Below are positions 1 through 10,794 of a stretch of DNA of 64,000 nt, piece after piece. The notes beneath the pieces were generated by a model, which did not search any database, was not told the DNA's origin, and worked only from the letters and a program-made list of their open reading frames with translations. The translations under genes and the position numbers were made by a program. The DNA lies in the NCBI GenBank assembly GCA_011800805.1, contig MPNW01000001.1, positions 75,162 to 139,161 of the forward strand. The letters are read 5' to 3'. This stretch comes from Hirudo medicinalis. Lineage: Eukaryota; Annelida; Clitellata; Hirudinida; Hirudinidae. The stretch's first letter is position 1; each line of letters begins with the position of its first letter.

Positions 1-243
1 GGATTCATTAATTGGGATGCTTTGATGTTAAGCACATTTGCTGTGGGCTTAACGGCATCAGAACGAGTGATGTATCGATTCGCCTCACGCCATAAAATAC
101 CTGTGTTCACCTGGGAACAAACAATCGTTAACGGGAGCTCCAAATGAAGGTTTTCACCGAGGCAATAAATGCGAGGCTTACATTTTCAACTGGAATATTG
201 GCGTATTTCATCAACACTAATTTGAAAGGAACAAATAATTGAT
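1..243. other. upstream flank of first gene
   Basis: No convincing coding segment is visible. The stretch could be 5' UTR or promoter of the membrane-protein gene that starts at 244, or the end of an intron if that gene has further 5' exons beyond the window edge. Confidence 0.3.
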
Positions 244-2019
244 ATGATCAATAAAATTGAAGAAGTTGAAGTTGAGAAGATTTTGTTACCAGAAGAGGAG
301 ATTCAATCTCCTGGAGGAGATGATGTTTGTGTTTGTAATTTTCATTCGAATCAAACGAGGAATTCCTTTCGTGCAAGATGTTGGTTATTCTTCGAAAACT
401 TTGGTAAAAAAACGTGTTTCAACAGAATTTGGAGCAAGAAGACGATCTGCAACGGGGACATCAAAGAATCAGTCGAAACCTGCGGCAATGAAGCGACAGT
501 TAAAAGCAGCAATGGAGGAAGAAAGAAGTGGGTGGTGGCCATGTTGATTTTAGGTTTCACTGATTTGATCCTCATTCTTGCAAAGTTTGCCATGTGCTCT
601 GAAACTGAGGAATCGACGCCTCGTCTCTTTGCTGGTTTCCTGGATTATACTGCTGTGTCAAAGAATGACCTTTGGTTACCGCTGTGCATATTTACTATAG
701 TCGGCACCATTTTGTTCTTTCCCGAATTCGCCAACACTTTGTCATCCTTATTTAGAAGCGACGGAACGACATCGATGCCACTGCACGTTGAATTGCTCAT
801 CACTTTGGTCTTCAAGTATGTGCCTCTCGCCACCATCTCTTACTTCACGAGCAAGTGGTGGAGCAGTCAAGCGGCAGGACACTCAGGTAGCACCCTTGAA
901 GCTGCCGTTACATCATCTCGAATAATGTTTGTTTCCTTGAGAATCGTTTGGTATGCACACATGGAAGGCATCAAAGTCAGGAAGAACGACAAGTATGAAT
1001 TGAAACAGGTGGGTCATATGTTTTGTAACTTGCAGATAATTTAGCAGTTAACAGCTATTTGTCTTGACAAGGTCCTTTTCATGCTCTGCTGCCTTCTCTT
1101 TTCCATCACTTTAGCAGTTCCAGTAATGAACTTGAAATTAAGCAAAGAAGAACAATCGCAAAAACCTTGGACCGAATGCTCCGAAGTTAATAATCTGTGG
1201 ATAACTACGACGTGGGAAAATTCTTGCCTCAAACACCTATCTTATGATTCTTCCGTCACTACAGCGTTCAATGATGGGCAGTTTACGTTAGGGGACGAAG
1301 TTCCATGGAAAGTTTACACCTCTCAATCAAACGATCCTAATCCAAAATTTCATTTTCAGAAGTGTCTGAACATTTCAGTTTGCGACCTTTTTAAATCCGC
1401 TAATAAAGAATATCTAGTTGTTTATGAATGCCAAAAGGAACCTGACCTTGATTCAAATCAATCATCTACATCACCCTCTTACAATAGAATATGTTTACTC
1501 GGAATGAATAGATTCATATTTAGATTCTACTACCACACATTTCTTGTTGCCATAAAGTTTGACGATTCTGTTAAACGAACAATTTCGAGTTGGTCCAACG
1601 AGAGGCCTGGCAAAACTACCGACCAAAGCGCAACAAATAAAACTTCAATCGATGCTGTGTTGTACACCATGGCAGGATTCTGCACAAATAATCCTCATGA
1701 ATGTCTTTTGTTTGACTCCAAAACTATCGAACATCAGAGAAATGAGAGCGGAAATCGCGCAGAGCAGAACGGAGATGATCAAGAGAGCATCGAAAGTCAG
1801 CGGCATACCGATGAATCCCCTCTTGAGAACCTCTTCAGGTTCGCAACTTATTCCAATGAAGAATTTTTGGGCGATTTAAAACCTAGATATGCTGATCACT
1901 ACGAACTGAAAGTGGAGGATAGTTGCTTAGTGTACCTCAAATTGGAAGGATTTCCGAGCTCTCAAACTGGAACTGGAAGCAGCAAAACGTCACGGATGTG
2001 TAAAAGTCCAATACATTAA
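244..2019 (+). CDS. multi-pass membrane protein, unrecognised family, two exons
   Basis: I do not recognise the family. Exon 1 (244-1008, 255 codons) joins exon 2 (1072-2019) in phase 0 across a 63-base intron (donor CAG|GTGGGT, acceptor ACAAG|GTCC), giving about 570 residues. Without splicing the reading frame stops at 1044. Residues 1-95 are acidic then Cys/Lys-rich and look cytoplasmic. Hydrophobic segments lie near residues 96-117, 143-163, 180-201 and 256-276, with a weaker one near 225-238. The splice junction creates the segment at 256-276, which supports the intron. The tail after residue 280 is hydrophilic, has several Cys and N-glycosylation sequons (for example near the Asn-Ile-Ser of the Cys-rich part), and one further hydrophobic patch. 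A polyadenylation signal AATAAA follows at 2168. It could be a transporter-like or receptor-like protein; nothing decides this. More 5' exons are possible. Confidence 0.6.
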
Positions 2020-2777
2020 CAATTCTCGTTTCAGCTCCAAAGGGCCACTTGATTTTTTATCTATGCACATGCGTTATCAATCTATGCTATGCTATGCTAT
2101 GCTAAGATGGAGTTGAGCAGATAATTTTTTTGATTGAAAGCCTTTTAAATGCTTCCATACATTGCTGAATAAAAGTTTTTATTGGCAGATTAGGTCCTAT
2201 GCATGGATGGTTTTTATCCATTTTTGTCTATTTTTCCCCTCCATTGACGCTAAATACGATGGCATGCATCGTTTGTTTGGTTGTTGTTTGCAGAGTCAAC
2301 AAGACTCCACCGAAGCAGACGAGGGGCGCCGCAATTAATAAAAATAAAAATGCCACCTGGCAACATTGTGACCCCCTAAAGTAGCAGGTGGACTTGCACA
2401 AAGCAGTTATTGAAATCGTAAAATGTTACTCGTTATTTTGTCGCTTTCAATCAGGTGGTAAATTTGTTTCTTATTCGTGATTTTAAGCCTTCGTCGTCAA
2501 TTCGAGATCTTTGGATGTTTTCAAGTTCGTTTGCTTTAATAAAATCCTTATATTTCCAGGACTGGACTTATGCATCATTGTTGTGCCCTGAGGCATGTTC
2601 TCAGTATTTTATGGAAATTGGCGATTTTTTAATTTGATGCACTCTCTGCCGCTCAAAAACGTATTAATGACTAATTAATTTGGGCGTGAAAAAATAACGA
2701 CATGTCTTAGTTTCTTAGATTAATAACTTTTAATTAAAATTTCTCAAAAGATTGGCATATAATTTAAGACAGGCATG
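2020..2777. other. 3' flank with polyA signal and TATGC tandem repeat
   Basis: Holds a short tandem repeat of TATGC (about 2082-2103) and an AATAAA at 2168-2173 that suits the end of the membrane-protein transcript. The rest shows no feature I can support. Short open frames at 2199-2384 and 2455-2637 have no recognisable content. Confidence 0.4.
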
Positions 2778-2785
2778 TCAAACTG

Positions 2786-3306
2786 TAGAGACCGACCGAA
2801 TGTAAAAGTTAAAAATGACTTTCGGCCGAAACCAAAGGATATATAACCCAGCACGAGATTTAAAAACTATGTTGTCAATCAGTGCTGCAATAAAAAAATT
2901 CAACATTATCAACAATACTTTAATAATTAGCAAGTAATCCATATTCCAGAAATAACCATTACGAACCTACATTTGTAGTAAGAGTCATTAAATGGCAGTT
3001 CGTTCATTGTTCATTGGTTAGTAATTGTATTCAAACAAACGAATAGTTGTAGTTCAGAAACAAAAGTTTCTCCTCATTATCGCCCAGTAAGTTGCTGCGA
3101 CGGTCGGCATACAGCTGTCCAGCTAAACCAAACAAATGCTCAATTGCCACGCTGGTGGGCGTTGCAGACAAGTACTTACAAGTGACAAGTGACTTCTGGT
3201 AGACCTAAATCACGTTCGGTCGAAACCGAAAATTAATATTTTGTTTCGGCCGAAAATTATCTTATGGCAACTTTCGGCGCCGAAGCCGAAATTCGGTCGG
3301 TCTCTT
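2786..3306 (-). mobile_element. hAT deletion derivative with 8-bp target duplication
   Basis: The ends are inverted repeats: the left starts tagagaccgaccgaat and the right, read backwards, starts aagagaccgaccgaat (15 of 16 match). The element is flanked on both sides by the identical 8-mer tcaaactg (2778-2785 and 3307-3314), the length hAT transposases duplicate. Inside, on the minus strand, 3031-3180 encodes the hAT C-terminal dimerisation domain, including a stretch reading KYLSATPTSVAIEHLFGLAG and ending in a stop at 3031. The rest of the transposase is missing, so this is a nonautonomous copy. TTCGGCCGAA-type palindromes are iterated near both ends. The surrounding sequence starting at 2770 (CAGGCATGTCAAACTG, then GGGGCCGC) itself resembles the end of another hAT-like element, so this is probably an insertion within an insertion. 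Confidence 0.85.
3031..3180 (-). pseudogene. hAT transposase C-terminal (dimerisation) fragment
   Basis: About 49 codons in one open frame give the C-terminal hAT dimerisation motif, with the Ala-Thr-Pro-Thr-Ser lead-in, the Glu-His-Leu-Phe-Gly core and the Asp-Arg-Arg pair. No catalytic DDE region is present inside the inverted repeats, so it cannot be an active transposase. Confidence 0.8.
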
Positions 3307-4301
3307 TCAAACTGAGAGTCCCCCAGGGGCCGCATGGTCACATATGTGTTTTTTCCTGAGGGCCGCACACGACAACTAATTGAAATCATTTAGTAAAATT
3401 TATTGCAGAATATTTTCGTTACTTAAATTTAGAAGCATACAAATGTTTTAGCAGCATTCATTAATACAAAGTAATGAAGTATTTTGACAAACGAATAAAA
3501 TTTTACAAGGCAACTTATACTTTCAGTTTGCAACAGCAACAAATGCATTTTAAAAGAATTACAGAAGTTCAAAACTGAACGTTTAATCGAAACTATTAAA
3601 TCATTTTTAGTGTTGGCCATAGGTGAAGTATAGATTCTAAGTTTCGTTAATTTCATAAAGGAAAATAACTGTTCACACACATAAATAGAACCGAACATTG
3701 TCATAATGTTTTTAGCAAACTTTTCAGGAAGTTATGAAAATAAACCATTTATCCCCACTTCAAGACACTTTTCTATGACGGGGGGGGGACAAATGCCCTG
3801 CCTGCGGCCCGGCAATTTTGTTTTTTTTTAATGTTAAAATTTTATAATAGCGACCTTTGCTCTTGCTTTTCCAATACCAAATTAAGATGACCTCTAGGGC
3901 CTCTAGGCACAGCAGCCATGGGCCCGAAATTTCTGTGTGCGGCCCTGGCAACATTATAGGTGAATGGTGCTGAGAATAATGTAAACTGATGTTCAAAAGC
4001 TGAGAAAACAAAATATTTTTTCGAAATGAAATTCATTTGACAACAGTTCCAGATGACCGTCAAACTTAGCAAAGCCGGAAGTTAAATGTATTTGCCAAAA
4101 ATCGCACAAAAATACGAACGAATCGAAAATTTGTTTTTTTTTTTAAAGAACGTTTATACACTTTACAAAACTCAAACAACGATAAAGCCGTTTAATGTCA
4201 TGCTTAAACTTTTAAAATTATGATATAATTGCACACATTCTATCGAAAGCAGTCTTACAAGGACTAAATGGACTATGTCGAGAAGAAAACATGTTGTAGG
4301 G
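3307..4301. other. no gene; probable hAT-related debris
   Basis: Contains GC-richer patches with GGGCCGC or GCGGCCC (around 3325-3370, 3800-3810 and 3930-3950) that recur at ends of nonautonomous hAT elements, separated by AT-rich sequence. A poly-G run occurs at 3780-3788. No coding segment is recognisable. Confidence 0.35.
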
Positions 4302-5560
4302 CAGCGTTTTTCAAACTTTTTTTGGACCATGGAACCTTACAGAGATCCCTCTAGTGATAGTTCAGAGACCCATGTATTTAAAAAGGAAATCATTATCTCT
4401 TACAATTTAATCAAAATAACGTGCAGATTATCGCCACAATACAAGCTTGTTTCTGACGAGGACTATTAAAAAGTATTACTGATTCGATTTGTATTAACAA
4501 CCTATAAACATTGCCATTTTAAAGAAATCATTAAGATCGGTTTCGCCGATATCAACAACTTCAGTGACTCAGTGGGGGAACGCTTGTTTTGCTTTGGACA
4601 TACCGTCAATTCTGGGTGCTTTCGAATAGGCACACACGCAAGTCACCTTTAGGCGCCTCTGATGCTATGCAATATTTAGGCTGTGCAAATGACACATTAC
4701 AAATTAACTATTATTATTTATTATTAAGTCACTTTCAATGACAAGTTTGGATCTGAACTTAGTCTTCATATTAGCCAGTGATCTCCGATGAATAATACAA
4801 TATGTCGCTCTGATATCGAGTGCTTCTTTCTTCATATGCGCTGCAATACCGGATTGCTTCTCAGTCATTGATGCTGCACCGTCCCTGCATATCCAAATTT
4901 CACCGATTTCATGAAAGGCCTGACTGTAAGGAAAATGTCAAGCGCTTTGAAAACCTCCTCACCATTGGTTCTGGAAGGCATTGCATTACATAACATAAAA
5001 TCTTCTACCATTTCTCCTTTCCATCTGTATCGCACATGGACCAGCAGTTGTGATTCGTTGGCAATGTCGGTGCTTTCATCGAGTTGTATTGCAAGATATC
5101 CTTCTTTCAGTCTGTAAATTAACTGAGCTTTTATGTCACTTGACATGTCTTCTATTCTTCTCCCAATTATATTGTCAGACAATGTAATTCATTTCAGTTT
5201 TGCAGCATATTCTGTACCCAAAACTGTTTCACACATGTCGACTGCAGAAGGTAGAATTAAATCTTCTGCAATAGTGTGAGGTTTCTTAGTGCGAGTCACT
5301 CTCTCAATGCTACCAAATTGGATGCTTTGAGTTTTTCATTTGGTATCATTGATGACTTTTGTCTTAATATATGCTTCCTTCTTTTTTGGGAAAAATGCTT
5401 TCTGCTTTCCAGTAAAACAAGGATGTTGCGTCATTAAATGTCTCTTCATTAAATGCCTCAGCCATTAAAATGGCTGATTTGAGAGCTTCATTGGCTAAAA
5501 TTTTGTTACATGTTTTGTTACACTGTGGTTTATCAGAATTTGAGGTGCATTCAACAAACC
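4302..5560 (-). mobile_element. remnant of a hAT element (ZBED5/FAM200-like transposase)
   Basis: Minus strand from about 5560 down to 4700 encodes, in pieces broken by stops, a hAT transposase of the ZBED5/FAM200 type. A Cys-rich BED-like lead-in (about 5540-5400) comes first, then an intact frame (5182-4865) with MSDNIIGRRIEDM and AIQLDESTDIA, the latter holding the first catalytic Asp region, then a continuation with DGAASMTEK and CIIHR at about 4860-4760. In-frame stops at about 5195 and 5330 show it is dead. A plausible terminal repeat, CAGCGTTTTTCAAACTTTTT followed by TGGACCATGG, begins at 4302. I could not fix the other end. Confidence 0.7.
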
Positions 5561-6060
5561 CAAATTCGATGTATTATTTATTATATTTTCTTAACTTTTG
5601 TGCTTGCTTTTTTTGTTCATTAATAAATCATTAGTTTCTGATCCCGAATCGGCAGAATTGATGTCTACTTATTGTAAAGGCAGCCTTTTTTTCTTACGTT
5701 TCAAAAAGTTTTCCATACCCTACAAACGACAAAATTATACAGCGAACTTAAACGAAATTTGGATGTGCTTTGCAAAACCTCTATTATCGTATTATTGTTC
5801 ATTTAAATTTTGAAGGATAAAACCAGGCATATTCTGCAAATTTCTATAAATCCATATTTGATAATCAAACGATAGCCCAAATACTACAAATACATCCGCT
5901 TAACTTTGGTGCAGAAATGAATACAGTCGACAACCTGAAATTACTTATTAAAAACCAACACCTTTTATTATAATGTATGAGGTGATCGCGTCATATTTAT
6001 GTCGTCATAGGGCGCAAAGAATAACAGCTCACGAACCCCTTGTGGTCTTGAAAACCTAGA
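5561..6060. other. no gene seen
   Basis: AT-rich sequence without a supportable coding segment. The last 60 bases (CTTGAAAACCTAG) could be the far end of the preceding hAT remnant, but the match to its other terminus is poor. Confidence 0.3.
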
Positions 6061-6472
6061 CAGTGGCTTAACTTCAAACGGCAGGCCCCCGCAAGAAAAT
6101 CAAAATGGGCCCCTTGAGGACTTGAAGGGTTAATTTGCATGGTCAAATTACGAAAAAAAAAACACAATGCAAGACAAAATTAGATTCCATTAAATGTACA
6201 CCATACGTTAAAATTTGAATTTTGCGACATTAATAAAATTATAATCCTTCTTAATAATGGGCTGCAACAACCAACGAAACTTAATAATGAAAAAAAAAAA
6301 GTAATTTGAAATCACTTCATATAATGTAAAAGTAGAAATTATATTTGTTACTTGACTTTCTGGATGATACTTAACCTAAACCATTTTTTCTTCTGCAATT
6401 TGTTCAAATCTATCTATATGTTTGTCTGCAACCACAACTTTTGCCCGTTCTGCTTCAATATTCAGTGTAGAT

Positions 6473-6772
6473 CAGTGGTGCACAACCTTTTTGGGAAGAG
6501 GGCCACAACTCGAATTCCGAAAGCCTTCGGGGGCCAAACGACTGAGCTCCTGTAAGACTGATGCGAAATTTATGGTCTAGGAAGAGAATTAGCAAACGTA
6601 AATTAAAGTTTAAATTCAACTGTGTTAATTACTAAGACTTTTAAGTTGTCAAGTTTATTTTCCTTCAAAACGTCATGAAAAAATATGACTGAATTATCAA
6701 TTTTTCTGCTTTCGCATTGATCTTCGCGGGCCACATGAAGGGTCATGGCGGGCCGGACGTTGTGCACCACTC
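6473..6772. mobile_element. short nonautonomous hAT-type element
   Basis: Begins CAGTGGTGCACAACC and ends GTTGTGCACCACTC, so the two ends are inverted copies over 13 of 14 bases. Both are followed inward by GGGCC-rich sequence. It is about 300 bases and has no coding capacity. No matching 8-bp flanks were found; the LINE sequence abuts its right end directly. Confidence 0.65.
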
Positions 6773-6774
6773 AA

Positions 6775-8160
6775 AATAAGACAATCTTTATGGTGGCGTA
6801 AGTCCGAATCACAGGACCTCAAGGCCACCGTAAAAATGCGTCTTGAGAGACTTTCTAAAGCCTTCAATGGTTGCTGCGAATGTGACCTGAGGTGGAAGTT
6901 GGTTCCAGATCCTTGGGCCAGCAGCCGTAAACGACCTGTCCCAGCACATCTGAGTCGCCCGGTCGGAACGAAGAGGAGCGACAAAGGAGATGATCTAAGT
7001 CGTTTTCGACTAGACAGGTCACTGAGGCAAATCACTTTCGATGCAAGATACGGGGGAGCCATCTCTTTGAGGCACTTGAAAACTAGAAGTGCCACTTTGA
7101 ATTCAATCCTGCGTTCAATCCCCAGCCAATGGAGTTCACTGAGGATTGGGGTGATGTGGTCACATTTGTGCTTTCTCATCACAAGCCTGGCAGCTGCATT
7201 GACGACGGATTGCAGGCGACGAGTTAGATTTTTGGATAGCCCGACCATAACTGAGTTACAGTAGTCGAGCTTGGAAAGGGCTAAAGAGGTGACAAGTGTT
7301 CTAGTCGCGAACGACGGAAGGTATGATGCAACGGCTCGGATCTGTCGCAGCATCATGAAGCACACGCGTGTTATATGGCCGACATNNNNNNNNNNNNNNN
7401 NNNNNNNNNNNNNNNNNNNNNNNNNNNNNNNNNNNNNNNNNNNNNNNNNNNNNNNNNNNNNNNNNNNNNNNNNNNNNNNNNNNNNNNNNNNNNNNNNNNN
7501 NNNNNNNNNNNNNNNNNNNNNNNNNNNNNNNNNNNNNNNNNNNNNNNNNNNNNNNNNNNNNNNNNNNNNNNNNNNNNNNNNNNNNNNNNNNNNNNNNNNN
7601 NNNNNNNNNNNNNNNNNNNNNNNNNNNNNNNNNNNNNNNNNNNNNNNNNNNNNNNNNNNNNNNNNNNNNNNNNNNNNNNNNNNNNNNNNNNNNNNNNNNN
7701 NNNNNNNNNNNNNNNNNNNNNNNNNNNNNNNNNNNNNNNNNNNNNNNNNNNNNNNNNNNNNNNNNNNNNNNNNNNNNNNNNNNNNNNNNNNNNNNNNNNN
7801 NNNNNNNNNNNNNNNNNNNNNNNNNNNNNNNNNNNNNNNNNNNNNNNNNNNNNNNNNNNNNNNNNNNNNNNNNNNNNNNNNNNNNNNAATCTTAATCTGG
7901 CATTCTCGTCCGTTGAGATAGGACCGGAGCCAGTTGAGTGCTGGTCCGTCGAAGCCAAAGGAAGACTGCAATCTCCGGCAAAGTATGTCGTGGTCCACGG
8001 TGTCAAATGCTGCCAATAAATCAAATAGGACGAGAAGTGTGAGTTTTTCTTGGTCGGCTGCCTCGAGAACGTCTGAGAAGACTTTGAGTACAGCTGTTTC
8101 TGTTGAGTGATATTGACGGTAGGCTGATGTAGACAATCCTTTAAGATGCTCTTGAGCCAA
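6775..8160 (-). mobile_element. LINE fragment (CR1/Jockey-type reverse transcriptase), with assembly gap
   Basis: On the minus strand the 5' part (8160 down to about 7888) encodes reverse transcriptase block A with LLVLFDLLAAFDTVDHDIL, the first catalytic Asp region, followed by LNWLRSYLNG. After the run of N the C-terminal part (about 7385-6775) encodes the thumb and connection with SKLDYCNSVMVGL and ELHWLGIERRIEFKVALLVF, typical of CR1/L2-like LINEs. The frame is open across both sides of the gap, so the copy may be fairly young. The YxDD block would lie in the gap. It is truncated at its 5' end, with no endonuclease domain. Confidence 0.85.
7386..7887. other. assembly gap (run of N)
   Basis: 502 consecutive N. 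It lies inside a LINE coding region, so the gap probably reflects a repeat that the assembly could not resolve. The gap length may be an estimate. Confidence 0.99.
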
Positions 8161-8235
8161 TGAATTGCGAAGAAAATTTTTGATGCTTAGAAAAATATCT
8201 TTCTGCAGATGCCACTGTAACTGGTAATGTCAAAA

Positions 8236-8900
8236 TTAGATCGGTACATACATCCAAATATTTTTATCTAAACAAGCTCTATTAAATACCATGACCCACT
8301 TTCTATTACTACATTTCTCAATCAGTCTCTCCACTTTTCGCCATTTTGAGGCAAAGTCGCTTACCAACCCATATAAAAATTGAAACAAATCTTTATTCGT
8401 TGGGGCTGATTGGCCAGTTTCGGCTTCCGCCATTGTCGGAACTACATCCAAATTTGTAGATGAAATGACAACAGTCAAGAATAAGTAAATTTGCGAGTTG
8501 CTTAACTGACTTTTTAAATTTTCCATAGTTCTTCGAAAAGAACAATTTTTCTAATTGGAAATTCAGGTGAAATGCCATCTGAATATTTAATGCTCTCAAT
8601 AAATTGACCCCCTTGACTATGATGTTTTTTTCCTTGGTGATGAGATTATCTGGAAAAAGTATTGAAAATCTACTAACAACATCATGCATTTATTAAAATC
8701 TATTATACAGCTGTTCACAATATCTAAAGCACGGTTAAAAATATTTACTCGAAATCTATCCTCTGGATCGTTGATTCTGTGATCATCTATTAACTCATCA
8801 AAATGTCGCTTAGCTTTTTGATTCTTTTATTTTCATATTTCACCTCAATACCCCATGTTTCATCAACAGCAATTGCTTCTTCTTCCGTTAACTTGTTCCT
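8236..8900 (-). pseudogene. hAT transposase remnant, ZMYM1/TTF-type
   Basis: Read on the minus strand from about 8820 down, the translation gives RHFDELIDDHRINDP, then FRVNIFNRALDIVNSCI, then MHDVVSRFSILFPDN, in two frames that need one or more small indels to join. This order is characteristic of the ZMYM1-like (TTF zinc-finger, DUF4371-type) hAT transposase group. The continuation at 8526-8236 is weaker. It is decayed and belongs with the terminal repeat at 8985. Confidence 0.6.
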
Positions 8901-9108
8901 GTAATTTGTAGCTAGATCAGCTTTCTCGACCCTGCCCCCCCCCCCCCGCAGTTGCGGACCATGCCGGTCTATAGTTACGCCACTGGTTCTAGGGCAAAGT
9001 TAATAAGTTTTGTTGCTTCACAGACGAGAAAATAAGAGGTCACTTCTGCACGTTCAAGTGATTCGCCACAAGATTTTTTGGATATAAAAACTAAACGTTC
9101 CCATATGG

Positions 9109-10411
9109 GGACGTCCATAAATTATATCAACAAAATAGGAGGGAGGAGTTTGAACAAGTTTGACAATTATTAACAAGGGGGAGGGGGAGTTTAAGATTAA
9201 TTGACGTCAACAGTGTTATTTTTTTATGATAAAAAATAAACAATTTTAACAGATTGATTTATAAAATTACTGTTAGTCTTTCAGTCGTCATTGCTTGAAC
9301 GGATTTCAGCCAATTCGAGTGGCTGCCAAACGACAGAAAGGGCTGATGGCAATTATTGCACACATTCTGATATTTATGTGCTGAATTGTTAGATGAAGAT
9401 GATGTTGATTTGTCTGGCTTATCAGTTCAGTTCAACTTAATGATGGAAATGAATAATCTGATGCTACGCCTAATTGTTAAAATAGAGGAAAATTTGACTT
9501 TTCCATGGGAAGATGATAGAAGCTGACATTAAAAATTGACAATAATGTTCAGTTTATCAATTATTTTATTTACTTTCAAGATAAAATTGTTCTAAAAAAA
9601 TGTGCATCCTCTCTGGCTTTACCACTTGCCATATATTTGACATTTCCCTAAAAGATCAAAAGTTGCCCTGCGACTGGAAAATGGCATTAGTCACTCCTAT
9701 ACATAAAAAAGGTCCCACCACCTTCCCTGGAAACTACAGGCCCATCTCAATCACATCAACCTGTTGCCGTGCAATGGAGCGGATTATTAACAAATCGCNA
9801 CCCCTACATGGAAAGACTAAGGCATCTTAAACTTATGACCCTGGAGAGACGCCGCCTCCTGGCTGACTTAACATTTTGTTTCAAATTATTAAATGGCTTT
9901 GCGGACTCCCCCCTGAGGCATCTGTTACTCGTCCAGGATTACCCAGGCACGAGAGGTGTTTTAAACTTCGATGCAGTAAATTTTCAACAGACGTTGCCAA
10001 ATATTCTTTCTGCAATAGGATCGTTAAACCATGGAATGCACTGACAAATGAAGTCGTCAAATACAATTTCTCGTTTTAATGCGCTAATACGCGACTTTGA
10101 CTTTAATGGTTTCTTAACATATACCTGATTATCCTGACATTCGGACCTTGTGTTGTCTTTTTGTATGTAAATTGTACAGACTTGTGTTAGCGGTCTTAAG
10201 GACCCTTCAGTTTGATGTTAAATAAATAAATAAAATAGTCGTAAATTTAAGGTGTTACAAGGTACAAATTAAAAATTGTATGCATTTTTTATTGGGGGTT
10301 GACAGTTTTTTGACATAATTTTGATAGGGAGATCTTTAAAAGCTTGACAGTTGTTGACAAAGGGGAAGGAGGGGGTCAAAAAATACCTTAAATTTTTAAA
10401 TACGACCCCTA
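9109..10411. repeat. composite repeat: G-rich repeat copies flanking a LINE insertion
   Basis: About 9140-9195 and 10325-10385 are direct copies of one sequence (AGGGAG, then TTTGACAATTATTAACAAGG versus CTTGACAGTTGTTGACAAAG, then GGGGAG-type G runs). The outer left side reads GGGGACGTCCATAAATTA and the outer right side ends AAATACGACCCC, which are loosely inverted. A LINE 3' fragment sits between them. This fits either two insertions of one small element or one element split by the LINE. Confidence 0.45.
9600..10233 (+). mobile_element. LINE 3' fragment with internal deletion
   Basis: The plus strand gives reverse transcriptase block text CDWKMALVTPIHKKGP then NYRPISITSTCCRAMERII. At an ambiguous base (N at 9799) it jumps to the C-terminal part YMERLRHLKLMTLERRRL, FCFKLLNG and, after a frameshift, NRIVKPWNALTNEVV. 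The tail ends in a short TAAA-like repeat, AAATAAATAAATAAA, near 10220-10233, as in CR1/L2-type LINEs. The catalytic centre is deleted. It is dead. Confidence 0.8.
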
Positions 10412-10794
10412 TTTTGATTTGATATATATTCTGAATGTTTGATTTTACTTGACATTTCAACGTTTTTATGGAATAATGGTTTTTAATATCTCTTTCAGAA
10501 GTAATTATCAAAACATTCAAAAGCTCAACTTCGATAAATGCAATGAAACAATTAAACAGTTAACGGATTTACAGTTTCCTTTTCTTCTCATAACTGTTAG
10601 CTTACGTCACATTACTTTGTTTTTTTTTAAGTAATAAAAAAAATGAGTAAAATTAATTTGTAGTATTGTCAATTGTTGGGCTCAGCCCTCCGAACGAACT
10701 TTGTATTGAATCAAACTCCTCCGTCGTAATGCATAACATTGGAAAAACAAAACAGAGACAGTTTTCTCGGGATTTTTAGCGATTATTACCGAAC
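10234..10794. other. no gene seen; upstream region of the phytochelatin-synthase-like gene
   Basis: Holds the right copy of the G-rich repeat and then AT-rich sequence leading to the start at 10795. An in-frame TAG lies five codons before that ATG, so the open frame cannot extend upstream without a further exon. Confidence 0.4.

Larger units (their letters stand above)
6061..8985 (-). mobile_element. hAT element (ZMYM1-like) disrupted by nested insertions
   Basis: The left end reads CAGTGGCTTAACTTCAAACG and the right end, in reverse complement, CAGTGGCGTAACTATAGACC. Twelve of the first 13 bases agree and GGCA follows in both, typical of hAT termini. Within it, minus-strand 8236-8900 carries a decayed transposase, while a small hAT-type element (6473-6772) and a LINE fragment (6775-8160) occupy the other half. 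The 8-mers flanking the two ends (aacctaga and gttctagg) match at only four positions, so a clean target duplication is not present. The pairing of the ends is therefore an inference from the terminal repeats and the content between them. Confidence 0.55.

Noticed and set aside
2199..2637. Short plus-strand frames after the first gene
   Set aside because: Low-complexity, no conserved motif, and they lie beyond a good polyadenylation signal.
6836..8024. Long plus-strand and extra minus-strand frames across the N run
   Set aside because: They are open mainly because N has no stops. The real coding strand is the minus-strand LINE frame.
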